Assembly: GCF_901709675.1 (NCBI RefSeq)
Contig: NC_051093.1
Location: 248,001-312,000, forward strand
DNA length: 64,000 nt
Source: Syngnathus acus
Lineage: Eukaryota > Chordata > Actinopteri > Syngnathiformes > Syngnathidae
Reading direction: 5' to 3'
Made by a program: the position numbers and the translations under genes. The notes under the pieces were generated by a model, which searched no databases, was not told where the DNA came from, and worked only from the letters and a program-made list of their open reading frames with translations. Positions 1 to 10,108 of the stretch are shown here, piece after piece. Position 1 is the first letter of the stretch, and every line of letters begins with the position of its first letter.

Positions 1-503
1 TCGGCCCCCTTGAACCTTTCAACATTTCGCCACATTTCAGGCTTCAAACATAAAGATATAAAATTTAAATTTTTTGTCAAGAATCAACAAGTGGGACACA
101 ATCGTGAAGTGGAACGAAATTTATTGGATAATTTAAACTTTTTTAACAAATAAAAAACTGAAAAGTGGGGCGTGCAATATTATTTGGCCCCTTTACTTTC
201 AGTGCAGCAAACTCACTCCAGAAGTTCAGTGAGGATCTTTGAATGATCCAATGTTGTCCTAAATGACTGATGATGATAAATAGAATGCTCCTGTGTGTAA
301 TCAAGTCTCCGTATAAATGCACCTGCTCTTTGATAGTCTCAGGGTTCTGTTTAAAGCGCAGAGAGAACCATGAAGACAAAGGAACACACCAGGCAGGTCC
401 GAGATACTGTTGTGGAGAAGTTTAAAGCCGGATTTTGATACAAAAAGATTTCCCAAGCTTTAAACATCTCAAGGAGCACTGTGCAAGCATCCATCCATCC
501 ATC

Positions 504-835
504 CATCTTCTTCCGCTTATCCGGGGTCGGGTCGCGGGGGCAGCAGCTTCAGGAGGGACTCCCAGACTTCCCTCTCCCTAGCCACTTCATCTAGCTCATC
601 CCGGGGATCCCAAGGCGTTCCCAGGCCAGCTGAGAGACATAGTCTCTCCAGCGCGTCCTGGGTCGTCCCCGGGGTCTCCTACCGGTGGGACATGCCCGGA
701 ACACCTCCCCAGGGAGGCGTCCAGGAGGCATCCTGATGAGATGCCCGAGCCACCTCATCTGGCTCCTCTCAACGTGGAGGAGTAGCGACTCTACTCCGAG
801 TCTCTCCCGGATGACCGAACTTCTCACCCTATCTT
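504..835 (-). pseudogene. Rex3 ORF, C-terminal piece
   Basis: This frame encodes the conserved Rex3 C-terminus, with motifs RSSVIRERLGVE, RWLGHLIRMPPGRLPGE and GRRPRGRPRTRWRDYV. It is the continuation of the reverse-transcriptase frame that stops at 4196, separated by the 3.36-kb LINE at 836-4192. The two halves join directly when the inserted LINE is removed. Confidence 0.8.
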
Positions 836-3800
836 AGACTTAGACTTAGACAAACTTTGTCATTTTGTCTACACAGGGTGCATACAAAACGAAATTTCGT
901 TGCATACAGCTTTCAACAATGTAGTGATATTGCGGTTGAATAAAAGTAACATTCTATATAAAAAAAATATAAAATAAAATAAGTAAGTATAAAGTGCAGC
1001 AGTGATAAAGTATGTAACAGTGCAGGAAACAAAACAGTATTTACAAAGTGTGCAGAGGAATGCTAACCCAGGTTGCGTACTTTTAAATTAACATGGATTA
1101 TAAAGGTTCAGCAAGGTTGGCAGTGCGAGATAGTGGTTGCAGTATGATAATGTACAGATTCTGTGTATGTGTGATGCAGAGACCAGTTTAAGAGTTCAGC
1201 AGTTTGAATGTTCAACAGTCTGACGACAGCAGGGAAAAAGCTATTGCAGAACCTGGTGGACCTGCAGCGGATGCTGCGAAACCTCTTCCCAGAGGGCAGC
1301 AGGGAGAACAGTCCATGGTGGGGGTGTGATGGGTCACTGATAATGTTACGGGCTCGGGACACGCAGCGCTGGGATGACATGTCCTGAATGGAGGGAAGAG
1401 GAGCCCCGATGATCCTCTCTGCTGTCCTCACCACTCTCCTCACGTTCTTCCAATCGGAGGCGCTGCAACCTCCACACCACACCGAGAGACAGCTTGTCAG
1501 AATGCTCTCTATGGTGCTTCTGTAGAACGTCCTCATGATGGGTGGGGGCAGGTGGGCTCTCCTCATCCTCCGCAGGAAGTACAAGCGCTTCTGTGCCCTC
1601 TTGACCAGTGTCGTGGTGTTCACAGTCCAGGTGAGGTCGTCTGTGATGTGGACCCCCAGGAATTTAGTGCTGCTGACCACCTCCACAGCTGAGCTGTTGA
1701 TGATCAGTGGAGCGTGGTGAGGCTGGTTTTTCCTGAAGTCGACGATGATCTCCTTCGTCTTCTCCACATTCAGGATCAGGCTATTGTCTCTGCACCAGCC
1801 CACCCACTGCTCCACCTCCTCTCTGTAGTCCAGGTCGTTGTTGTCACTGATGAGGCCCACCACCGTTGTGTCGTCTGCAAACTTCACGATGTGATTGGTG
1901 GTGAACCTGGGGATGCAGTCGTGTGTCATCAGGGCGAACAGCAGGGGGCTCAGGACGCAGCCCTGAGGGGAGCCTGTGCTGAGGGTGATGACATCTGAGG
2001 TGTTCTGTCCGACCCGGACTGACTGAGGTCTGTTGGTGAGGAAGTCTAGCAGCCAGTTCTGAAGGGGGGTGCTGAAGCCCAGGTGTTCCAGTTTTCCCAC
2101 CAGATGCTGTGGAATGATGGTGTTAAACGCTGAACTGAAGTCCAGGAACAGCAACCGCACGTGGGTGTTCCTCTCCTCCAGGTGAGCCAGGCTCAGGTGA
2201 AGAACGGAGGAGATGGCATCCTCAGTAGAGCGGTTCTGCCGGTAGGCAAACTGGAATGGGTCGAATGTTGGGGGGAGTCTGGAGACGATGTATTCTTTAA
2301 GCAGCCTTTCGAAGCACTTCATCATGATGGGAGTCAGTGCAACAAGTCTGTAGTCATTAAATGAGGTGATTTGAGGTTTCTTCGGCACCGGAATGATGGA
2401 GGCAGCCTTGAAGCATACTGACACTGTGGCTTGGACCAGCGAGATGTTAAAAATGTCTGTGATGACACCAGCCAGCTGACCTGCACATTCCTTGAAGTCG
2501 GGGCCTGGGGCCTTACGTGGGTTGACTCTTCTCAGAGTCTTCAACACGTCGGCTGAGTCAAGGCAGAGTGCCTCCTCTTCCTGATGGGGAACAGTTTTAA
2601 CTGCAGGAGTGCTGTTTAGTGCCTCAAACCGCCCAAATAAGTTATTTAGACCATTTAGGAAGTCAGCATCAACCTCACCCACCGGGGCGGAGGGTAAGTT
2701 GTAGTCAGTGATCGCCCGTATGCCTTGCCACATACTCCTGGTGTTATTGGCGTCGTGGAAAAAATCCTGAATTTTTCGACTGTGGCTTCGCTTCGCTAAC
2801 CTGATGGCACGGTTCAAGTTGGCTCTCGCTGTCCTCAGATCCTCCTTGTCGCCAGACTTGAAGGCTGAGTTCCGTGCTCGTAGCGTATGACGTACCTCCT
2901 CAGTCATCCAGGGTCGTTGGTTGGCTCGGGTGATGATGTTCTTAGTGGTGCTGACGTCCTCGGTGCATTTGTTGATGTAGGCTGACACAGTCATGGCGTA
3001 CTCATCAATGTCGATCTGGTTGTCATATGTTGCTGCTGATTTGAACATGTCCCAGTCAGAGCACTCAAAGCAGTCCTGGAGTGCCTCCATGGCCCCCTCA
3101 GACCACACCCTCACCTGCTTCACTGTGGGTTTTGCTCTGATCAGCAGGGGCCTGTATGCAGGGATTAGCATAACAGATAGGTGGTCTGAAGAGCCGAGGT
3201 GGGGGCGGGGGGCTGCTCTGAATGCATCCTTTATATTGGTGTAAACCAAGTCCAGAGTGTTCTCTCCCCGAGTTGGAAAATCCACGTGTTGGTAAAAATG
3301 AGGGAGAATAGTCTTCATGTTAGCCTGGTTGAAGTCCCCAGCAATGATGAAAACACCCTCTGTGTGCGTGGATTGCAGCTCACCGATTGTCCGATAGAGA
3401 ACGCTCATGGCCTCTTTAGTATTAGCGCTGGGAGGCACATACACAGCCGTGATGCTAACAACAGTAAACTCCCTGGGCAGGTAGAAGGGTCTGCAGTTAA
3501 CAGTCAAAAGCTCGATGTCCGAAGAGCAGAAGCTGGCGACAGATCTAGCATTTTTGCACCAGTTGTTGATGTAGACACACAGCCCACCTCCTCGGGATTT
3601 ACCGCTTAGTTTGCTGTTTCTGTCGGCGCGGAATGTAGCGAGCCCCTCCAGGCTAACGGCATTGTCCGGTATTGATGAGTTCAGCCATGTCTCCGTCAGG
3701 ATGAGAGCGCAGCAGTTTCTAACCTCGCTCTTTGAAGAGAGTTCCAGTTGTAGATGGTCCATTTTATTATCCAGTGAGCGGACGTTGGAGAGGAAGATGG

Positions 3801-4192
3801 ATGGAAGCGGCGGTTTGTAGGGGTTAGCTTTTAGCTTAGCCGTTAGCCCACCTCGACAGCCGCGCTTCCGCCGCCGGTCACACCGCCTACGCTTACTCCT
3901 CCTCCGGCGTGTGCTGCCCGGCGAGCCCGCTGCATCGTGAGCTTCTGGGGCTTGTGCCCGAAGCACTCCGAGGCTACGTAAACAGACTAGGGTTGTTGTG
4001 GCTACGAGTCCAAAAACACTTGATGACCGTACCTCCAGCAGGCGCTGGCAATCATATACTAACCTACTGGATGGATAAACTAAACTTTGTGTTGTTTGTA
4101 GCGTCCTAGGCGGCATATTTTGTGAAAATGCACGTCGGTTGTCGAGAGCCGTAGCAGCCGCAGCCGACTGGGGCGCCGCCATCTTGGCGGCT
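836..4192 (-). mobile_element. Rex1/CR1-L2-type LINE, nearly full ORF, inserted in Rex3
   Basis: This minus-strand non-LTR retrotransposon has its 3' end at 836, marked by short TTAGAC repeats (832-850 on plus) followed by a 3' UTR with the CAAACTTTGTCATTTTGTC-type end typical of this LINE group. It interrupts the Rex3 frame between LSLRE and RSSVIRE. One long ORF at 1108-4182 fills most of it. Little decay is visible, so it is the youngest layer of the nest. Confidence 0.8.
1108..4182 (-). CDS. LINE ORF2: endonuclease-reverse transcriptase, intact frame
   Basis: The frame is 1024 codons with no stop. An Arg-rich patch lies at about 91-111. The AP-like endonuclease covers about 127-340, with N134, E164 in LTETW, AGDFN at 281-285 and SSDH at 331-334. 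The reverse transcriptase covers about 550-790, with LFLDFSSAFNT near 679-688, [13 protein letters not shown] near 737-749 and FADD at 768-771. The C-terminal region of the family follows. Compared with the related copy at 58464-60452, six residues are missing right after PGPD (about 562), at the start of the RT core, which may impair the enzyme. The protein would nick DNA and reverse-transcribe its own RNA. Confidence 0.8.
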   Translation of the reverse strand: MAAPQSAAAATALDNRRAFSQNMPPRTLQTTQSLVYPSSRLVYDCQRLLEVRSSSVFGLVATTTLVCLRSLGVLRAQAPEAHDAAGSPGSTRRRRSKRRRCDRRRKRGCRGGLTAKLKANPYKPPLPSIFLSNVRSLDNKMDHLQLELSSKSEVRNCCALILTETWLNSSIPDNAVSLEGLATFRADRNSKLSGKSRGGGLCVYINNWCKNARSVASFCSSDIELLTVNCRPFYLPREFTVVSITAVYVPPSANTKEAMSVLYRTIGELQSTHTEGVFIIAGDFNQANMKTILPHFYQHVDFPTRGENTLDLVYTNIKDAFRAAPRPHLGSSDHLSVMLIPAYRPLLIRAKPTVKQVRVWSEGAMEALQDCFECSDWDMFKSAATYDNQIDIDEYAMTVSAYINKCTEDVSTTKNIITRANQRPWMTEEVRHTLRARNSAFKSGDKEDLRTARANLNRAIRLAKRSHSRKIQDFFHDANNTRSMWQGIRAITDYNLPSAPVGEVDADFLNGLNNLFGRFEALNSTPAVKTVPHQEEEALCLDSADVLKTLRRVNPRKAPGPDFKECAGQLAGVITDIFNISLVQATVSVCFKAASIIPVPKKPQITSFNDYRLVALTPIMMKCFERLLKEYIVSRLPPTFDPFQFAYRQNRSTEDAISSVLHLSLAHLEERNTHVRLLFLDFSSAFNTIIPQHLVGKLEHLGFSTPLQNWLLDFLTNRPQSVRVGQNTSDVITLSTGSPQGCVLSPLLFALMTHDCIPRFTTNHIVKFADDTTVVGLISDNNDLDYREEVEQWVGWCRDNSLILNVEKTKEIIVDFRKNQPHHAPLIINSSAVEVVSSTKFLGVHITDDLTWTVNTTTLVKRAQKRLYFLRRMRRAHLPPPIMRTFYRSTIESILTSCLSVWCGGCSASDWKNVRRVVRTAERIIGAPLPSIQDMSSQRCVSRARNIISDPSHPHHGLFSLLPSGKRFRSIRCRSTRFCNSFFPAVVRLLNIQTAELLNWSLHHTYTESVHYHTATTISHCQPC

Positions 4193-4195
4193 CTC

Positions 4196-6061
4196 TAAGG
4201 GAGAGCCCGGACATCCTGCGGAGAAAACTCATTTCGGCCGCTTGTATCCGGGATCTCGTTCTTTCGGTCACGACCCATAGCTCGTGACCATAGGTGAGGG
4301 TAGGAGCGTAAATCGACCGCTTAATTGAGAGCTTTGCCTTTTGGCTCAGCTCTCTCTTCACCACGACGGACCGGTACAGAGTCCGCATTACTGCCGACGC
4401 TGCACCGATCCGCCTGTCGATCTCGCGCTCCATCCTCCACTCACTCGTGAACAAGACCCCAAGATACTTAAACTCCTCCACTTGGGGCAGGATCTCATCC
4501 CCGATCCGGAGAGGGCATTCCACCCTTTTCCAATCGAGGACCATGGACTCGGATTTGGAGGTGCTGACCCTCATCCCGACCGCTTCACACTCGGCTGCGA
4601 ACCGCTCCAGTGAGCGCTGGAGATCACGTCCCGAAGAAGCCAACAGCACCACGTCGTCTGCAAAAAGCAGAGACGCGATGCTGAGGTCCCCAAACCGGAC
4701 AACCTCAACGCCTCGGCTGCGCCTAGAAATTCTGTCCATAAAAATTATGAACAGAATCGGTGACAAAGGGCAGCCTTGGCGGAGTCCAACCCTCACTGGG
4801 AACGAATCCGACTTACTGCCGGAAATGCGGACCAAACTCTGGCATCGGTGATACAGGGACCGAACCGCCCTTATCAGTTGGCTCGGTACCCCGTACCCCC
4901 GAAGCACCCCCCACAGAACCTCCCGAGGGACACGGTCGAACGCCTTCTCCAAGTCCACAAAACACATGTGGACTGGTTGGGCGAACTCCCATGCACCCTC
5001 GAGGATCCTGCTGAGGGTGAAGAGCTGGTCCACTGTTCCACGGCCAGGACGAAAGCCACACTGTTCCTCCTGAATCCGAGGTTCGACCTCCCGACGGACC
5101 CTCCTCTCCAGCACCCCTGAATAGACCTTACCAGGGAGGCTGAGGAGTGTAATTCCCCTGTAATTGGAACACACCCTCCGGTCCCCCTTCTTGAAGAGGG
5201 GAACCACCACCCCAGTCTGCCAATCCAGAGGCACTGTCCCCGATGTCCACGCGATGTTGTAGAGACGTGTCAGCCATGACAGCCCCACAACATCCAGAGC
5301 CCTTAAGAAATCCGGGCGGATCTCATCCACCCCCGGCCGGGGCCTTGCCACCGAGGAGTTTTTTTAACTACCTCAGTGACTTCGACCCCAGAAATTGGAG
5401 AGTTCGCCTCAGAGTCCCCAGGCCCTGCTTCCACAATGGAAGGCGTGTAGGTGGAATTGAGGAGGTCTTCGAAGTATTCTCCCCACCGACACACAACGTC
5501 CCAAGTCGAGGTCAGCAGCACGCCATCTCCACTGTAAACAGTGTTGACGTTGCACTGCTTCCCCCTCCTGAGACGCCGGATGGTGGACCAGAATTTCCTC
5601 GAAGCCGTCCGGAAGTCTTTCTCCATGGCCTCGCCAAACTCCTCCCACGCCCGGGTTTTTGCCTCAGCAACCGCCGAAGCCGCGTTCCGCTTGGCCATCC
5701 GGTACCTGTCAGCTGCCTCCAGAGTCCCGCAGGCCAAAACGGCCCGATAGGACTCCTTCTTCAGCTTGACGGCATCCCTTACCGCCGGTGTCCACCAGCG
5801 GGTTCGGGGATTGCCGCCACGACAGGCACCAATGACCTTACGGCCACAGCTCCGGTCGGCCGCCTCAACAATGGAGGCGCGGAACAAGGTCCACTCGGAC
5901 TCAATGTCCCCCGCCTCCCCCGGGACGTGGGAAAAGCTCTGCCGGAGGTGGGAGTTGAAGCTCTTCCTGATAGGGGATTCCGCCAGACGTTCCCAGCAGA
6001 CCCTCACAGACGTTTGGGTCTGCCAGGTCGGACCGGCATCTTCCCCCACCATCGGAGCCAA
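4196..6061 (-). pseudogene. Rex3 reverse transcriptase, frameshifted
   Basis: Two overlapping minus-strand frames (6061-5303 and 5351-4196) encode the linker and the reverse transcriptase. Recognisable motifs in order are FKKGDRRVCSNYRGITLLS, FVDLEKAFDRVPRE, LRQGCPLSPILFIIFMD and LLFADDVVLLASS (the catalytic FADD box). A frameshift near 5340 separates the linker from the RT. The frame runs off the Rex3 sequence at 4195 into the inserted LINE. Confidence 0.8.
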
Positions 6062-6676
6062 CCCACCACCAGGTGGTGATCAGTTGACAGCTCTGCCCCT
6101 CTCTTCGCCCGAGTGTCCAAAACATGCGGCCGCAAATCCGATGACACGACTACAAAGTCGATCATCGAACTGCGGCCTAGGGTGTCCTGGTGCCAAGTGC
6201 ACACATGGACACCCTTATGTTTGAACATGGTGTTCATTATAGAAAATCCGTGTCGAGCACAGAAGTCCAATAATAGAACACCGCTCGTGTTCAGATCGGG
6301 GGGGGGGGGGGGCGTTCCTCCCAATCACGCCCTTCCAGGTCTCACTGTCATTGCCCACGTGAGCATTGAAGTCACCCAGTAGAACGATGGAGTCCCCAGA
6401 AGGAGCGCTCTCCAGCACTTCCTCCAGGGACTCCAAGAAGGGTGGGTACTCTGAGCTGCCACTTGATGCATAGACACAAACAACAGTCAGGACCCGTCCC
6501 CCCACCCGAAGGCGGAGGGATGCTACCCTCTCGTTCACCGGGGTGAACCCCAATGTGCAAGCGCCCAGCCGGGGGGCAATAAGTATACCCACACCTGCTC
6601 GACGCCTCTCACCGTGGGCAACTCCAGAGTGGAAGAGAGTCCAGCCCCTCTCGAGAGGGCTTGTACCGGAACCCAA
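6004..6676 (-). pseudogene. Rex3 apurinic-like endonuclease, frameshifted
   Basis: Frames 6676-6215 and 6324-6004 together encode the endonuclease. [16 protein letters not shown] and [17 protein letters not shown] fit the family's catalytic core, and LSTDHHLVVGW its conserved histidine region. The frame shift falls in a long G-run at about 6299-6312 on plus, which suggests homopolymer slippage. The endonuclease nicks target DNA to prime reverse transcription in intact elements. Confidence 0.75.
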
Positions 6677-6699
6677 ACTGTGCGTGGAGGCAAGTCCGA

Positions 6700-7165
6700 C
6701 TATATCTAGTCAACAACCAAGAGCCAGCTTCTGCAGCCGGGGATCAGACCGCCAAGGTCCCTGCCTTTGGCCGCCGCCCAGCTTGCACTGCACCCGACCC
6801 CTTTGGCCCCTCCCACAGGTGGTGAGCCCATGGGAAGGGGGACCCACGTTTTCTTTTCGGGCTGTGCCCGGCCGGGCCCCATGGGCGAAGGCCCGGCCAC
6901 CAGACGCTCGCCTTCGAGCCCCGCCTCCAGGCCTGGCTCCAGAGGGGGGCCCCGGTGACCCGCGTCCGGGCGAGGGAAAACGGGATCCATTTATTTTTTT
7001 CTTCATAAGGGGCTAATGTGAGCCGTGCTTTGTCTGGCCCCTCACCTAGGACCCGTTTGCCATGGGTGACCCTACCAGGGGCATGAAGCCCCAGACAACA
7101 TGGCTCCTAGGATCATCGGGGCACGCAAACCCCTCCACCACGATAAGGTGACGACTCACGGAGGG
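6700..7165 (-). other. Rex3 5' region
   Basis: This is the 5' end of the Rex3 copy, GC-rich, with no clear ORF. The end GCACGCAAACCCCTCCACCA (7119-7138) followed by CGATAAGGTG reappears in diverged form at about 31947-31990, which identifies a second, 5'-end fragment of a related RTE element there. Confidence 0.55.
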
Positions 7166-8287
7166 GCACTGTGCAAGCAATTATATTGAAATGGAAGGAG
7201 TATCAGACCACTGCAAATCTACCAAGACCCGGCCGTCCCTCCAAACTTTCATCTCAAACAAGGAGAAGACTGATCAGAGATGCAGCCAAGAGGCCCATGA
7301 TCACTCTGGATGAACTGCAGATAACTACAGCTGAGGTGGGAGAGTCTGTCCATAGGACAACAATCAGTCGTGCACTGCACAAATCTGGCCTTTATGGAAG
7401 AGTGGCAAGAAGAAAGCCATTTCTCAAAGATATCCATAAAAAGTCTCGTTTAAAGTTTGCCACAAGCCACCTGGGAGACACACCAAACGTGTGGAAGAAG
7501 GTGCTCTGGTCAGATGAAACCAAAATCGAATTTTTTGGCCACAATGCAAAACGATATGTTTGGCGTAAAAGCAACACAGCTCATCACCCTGAACACACCA
7601 TCCCCACTGTCAAACATGGTGGTGGCAGCATCATGGTTTGGGCCTGCTTTTCTTCAGCAGGGACAGGGAAGATGGCTAAAATTGATGGGAAGATGGATGG
7701 AGTCAAATACAGGACCATTCTGGAAGAAAACCTGTTGGAGTCTGCAAAAGATCTGAGACTTGGACGGAGATTTATCTTCCAACAGGACAATGATCCAAAA
7801 CATAAAGCCAAATCTACAATGGAATGGTTCACAAATAGACGTATCCAGGTGTTAGAATGGCCAAGTCAAAGTCCAGACCAGAATCCAATCGAGAATCTGT
7901 GGAAAGAGCTGAAGACTGCTGTTCACAAACGCTCTCCATCCAACCTCACTGAGCTCGAGCTGTTTTGCAAGGAAGAATGGGCAAGAATTCCAGTCTCTTG
8001 GTGTGCAAAACTGATAGAGACATACCCCAAGCGACTTGCAGCTGTAATTGCAGCAAAAGGTGGCGCTACAAAGTATTAGCGCAAGGGGGCCGAATAATAT
8101 TGCACGCCCCACTTTTCAGTTTTTTATTTGTTAAAAAAGTTTAAATTATCCAATAAAGTTTGTTCCACTTCACGATTGTGTCCCACTTGTTGATTCTTAA
8201 CAAAAAATTAAACCTTTATATCTTTATGTTTGAAGCCTGAAATGTTGAAAGGTTCAAGGGGGCCGAATACTATCGCAAGGCACTGTA

Positions 8288-9055
8288 CGTAACTATATTG
8301 TAGCGTTAACAAAGTTTAAGGAAAGACGTGGGTTTGGTAAACGGCTCTTTATTTAACAAAACAAACTTCCAGGCGTGTGGCGGCGTGGACTTCCAGCCAC
8401 GCAAGTGGAAGAGAGCGCCATAGAATAGGACCGTGCGTGCGTAAAAGCCATGACCGAGCCCCATCCACCGTCCCCGGACAGCCACCCGGCCGAGCGCCGG
8501 CCCTCGACTTCCATCCACAGAGGTGAAAGAGAGCTCGGTAGAGTAGGACCGGGCGTGCGTAAAAGCCATGTCCGAGCCCCATCCACCGTCCCTGGACAGC
8601 CACCCGGCCGAGCGCCGGCCCCCGACTTCAATCCACGGAGGTGAAAGAGAGCTCTGGAGAGTAGGACCGGGCGTGGGTAAAAGCCATAATAGTTTTTCAA
8701 ACCTTCTGTGTCACTCCAAATCCTTAAATCCTTCAAACTCTTCGTCCGCCGTGTCACTTAGAAACAAAGCCACTAATGATGCCGGGAGTACGTGGGGCCC
8801 TTCGTCATCTTCGTCATCCCGTGATCAATCTTTGTCCTTTATGTAAACAACCGCCGCGCCACGCCGCGTCGCCGACGTCACGTGAAATTCAAATTACAGT
8901 AATCCCTTGCTACATCGCGGTTCGTTTATCGCGGTTTCACTTTTTTATTTTTTTGGGAAATTTTTTGAAAAAAAACATAAGTCGCTCCTTATTATAAGTC
9001 GCCCCCCCACCCAAACTATGAAAAAAAACGCGACTTATAGTCCGAAAATTACGGT
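8288..9055 (-). mobile_element. TA-flanked repeat, family A (copy A1), left part cut off by Tc1
   Basis: The right end ends in CGACTTATAGTCCGAAAATTACGG followed by TA, the terminus shared with the copies at 19148-20408 and 28134-29468. Inside are tandem units of about 119 bp (CGTGCGTAAAAGCCATG and surrounding sequence) and the ACAGTAATCCCTTGCTACATCG motif. Its left part is missing because the Tc1 element inserted at a TA; the rest would lie upstream of the window. The right end abuts the duplicated PROZ exon. Confidence 0.75.
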
Positions 9056-9560
9056 AATTACCGTGAGTGTAAACTTACCGTGGGCCGTTTCGACGCGGCT
9101 AACAGGCTCTTCTCAAGAGCTCCAACTCGGAAGGTTTCTGTAGCGCTGTCATTCGCAAGAGAGCCTGGTGCTGACCTCGGTGCAGTGCGCCACCAAGTAC
9201 AGCTCCTTCCAAGTGGCCGTGGGTCAGTACGCACAAAGCAGACATTTTGAGCAAAAGCAGCCAGCGAGCTTGGGCGGAGCACGAAACGAGCGTATCTGTT
9301 TGCCCGTTGCCTAATTACTGTGAACGTAAACTTACCGTGGGCCGTTTTGACGCGGCTTGCAGGCCCTTCTCAAGAGCGCCGACTCTGAAGGTTTCTGTAG
9401 CGCCGTCATTCTCAAGGAGAACCTGGTGCTGACCTCGGCGAAGTGCGCCACCAAGTACAGCTCCTTCCAAGTGGCCGTGGGTCAGTACACACAAAGCAGA
9501 TGTTTTGAGCAAAAGCAGCCGGCGAGCTTGGGCGGAGCACGAAACAAGCGTATCACTTTG
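9056..9560 (+). repeat. Tandem duplication of about 250 bp holding a PROZ exon
   Basis: 9056-9304 and 9313-9560 are two head-to-tail copies, roughly 90 percent identical by eye. They include intron sequence before the exon, the exon, the donor site and downstream intron sequence. Each begins TAATTAC and ends near the AAGCGTATC motif. The second copy carries the exon with the open frame. Confidence 0.85.
9106..9222 (+). pseudogene. Decayed copy of the PROZ 118-bp exon
   Basis: The copy keeps an acceptor-like AACAG before 9106 and the GTCAGT donor at 9223, but is 117 bp long instead of 118. A 1-bp loss after GTCATTCGCAAG shifts the frame and gives an early stop (AGAGCCTGGTGCTGACC). The codon at the catalytic His position reads Gln (GTGCAGTGC), against Lys in the working copy. 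Including this exon would truncate the protein. Confidence 0.75.
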
Positions 9561-10108
9561 CTGCTCCAGGCAAGCGGAAGATGAGCTACGAGGACGGCGA
9601 GCAGACTCTTTACGTGAAAACAGCCCACACGCACCCGCGCTACATAGCGGGCCGCCCCGACAACGACCTGGCCGTGGTGGAGCTGCGTGACCGCATCGTC
9701 TTCAAGAAGGAGGTGACGGCCGCCTGCCTCCCAGAGAAGGACTTTGCCGACAGCGTCCTGACATCCGGCGAGCTCCCCGCCGTGGTGACGGGCTGGAAAG
9801 ACCCCGAGGCAGGAGCCTCGTCTTTTCGGGGCCAGCTAGCCCTCAGTGGGCTGGCATACAAAGGTCTACCCGAGTGCCTGGAGATGCATCCCCACGTGAT
9901 CAGCAACAAGATGGGCTGCATGGCCACCCGGGCCAACACCGACTGCGGTATGAGTTCCGGGAGCCCCCTGCTCACCTCGTACAGGGGGGTGTTCTTCCTC
10001 ACCGGCGTGGTCAGCCAGCCGCCGGGTGCCGAGTGCAGCAAAGGCTTCGTCTACCAGAAAGTCTCCCGCCATCTCGGCTGGCTTCGCTCGCTAATCAACT
10101 CGCTGTAG
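9363..10108 (+). CDS. proz: Vitamin K-dependent protein Z-like, last two coding exons
   Basis: Exon 1 here is 9363-9480 (118 bp; acceptor TTGCAG, donor GTCAGT) and the last is 9570-10108 (acceptor CTGCTCCAG, stop TAG). They join in phase 1 to read FQVAVG then KRKMSYEDGEQ. A 118-bp exon at this point is typical of factor VII, X and protein C genes. The protein is the end of an S1 protease domain. The His57 site is Lys (LTSAKC), as in mammalian protein Z, and LPEKDFAD and YQKVSRHLGWL also match that family. Asp102 is kept (NDLAVVEL). The Ser195 loop reads CGMSSGSPLL, so the Ser is present but the oxyanion Gly193 and Asp194 are lost. It should be a secreted, non-catalytic plasma cofactor. Upstream exons (Gla, EGF) lie outside the window. 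Confidence 0.82.

Larger units (their letters stand above)
490..7165 (-). mobile_element. Rex3 (RTE-clade) LINE inserted in the Tc1 element, itself split
   Basis: The element reads on the minus strand. Its 3' end at 490-512 is a short (GATG)n tail (seen as CATC repeats on plus), the hallmark of Rex3. It is bounded by a 14-bp direct repeat GCACTGTGCAAGCA at 476-489 and 7166-7179, a good target site duplication. Going 5' to 3' on minus it holds a 5' region (about 6700-7165), an endonuclease (about 6004-6676), reverse transcriptase (about 4196-6061) and the C-terminal Arg/Gly/Trp-rich region (about 504-835). A second LINE occupies 836-4192. Confidence 0.85.
370..8079 (+). pseudogene. Tc1 transposase, interrupted and nonsense-mutated
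   Basis: The N-terminal part (370-489) starts MKTKEHT and carries the paired-like helix-turn-helix region, but has an in-frame TGA about 20 codons in. The C-terminal part (7166-8079) is an open frame of about 300 codons. It keeps the DDE triad: D in VLWSDETKIEFFG, D in FQQDNDPKHKAK and E in NPIENLWKELK. The catalytic half therefore looks intact, while the gene as a whole is dead because of the stop codon and the LINE inserted at codon 40. The transposase would bind its terminal repeats and cut and paste the element. Confidence 0.9.
1..8285 (+). mobile_element. Tc1-like DNA transposon, split by a 6.7-kb LINE insertion
   Basis: Long inverted repeats of about 190-200 bp bound the element: 1-190 on the left and 8083-8285 on the right are reverse complements with few differences. 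The right end reads into CACTG followed by TA (8286-8287), the usual Tc1/mariner target duplication. The left end starts at or just before base 1, so the outer tip is outside the window. Between the repeats is a Tc1 transposase gene cut in two at 490/7165 by a Rex3 LINE. Removing that insertion leaves about 1.6 kb, the normal size for fish Tc1 elements. It was itself inserted into the TA-family element at 8288-9055. Confidence 0.9.

Noticed and set aside
5243-6224. Plus-strand proline-rich ORFs over the Rex3 LINE
   Set aside because: They are antisense to the RT and endonuclease, and their composition follows from it.
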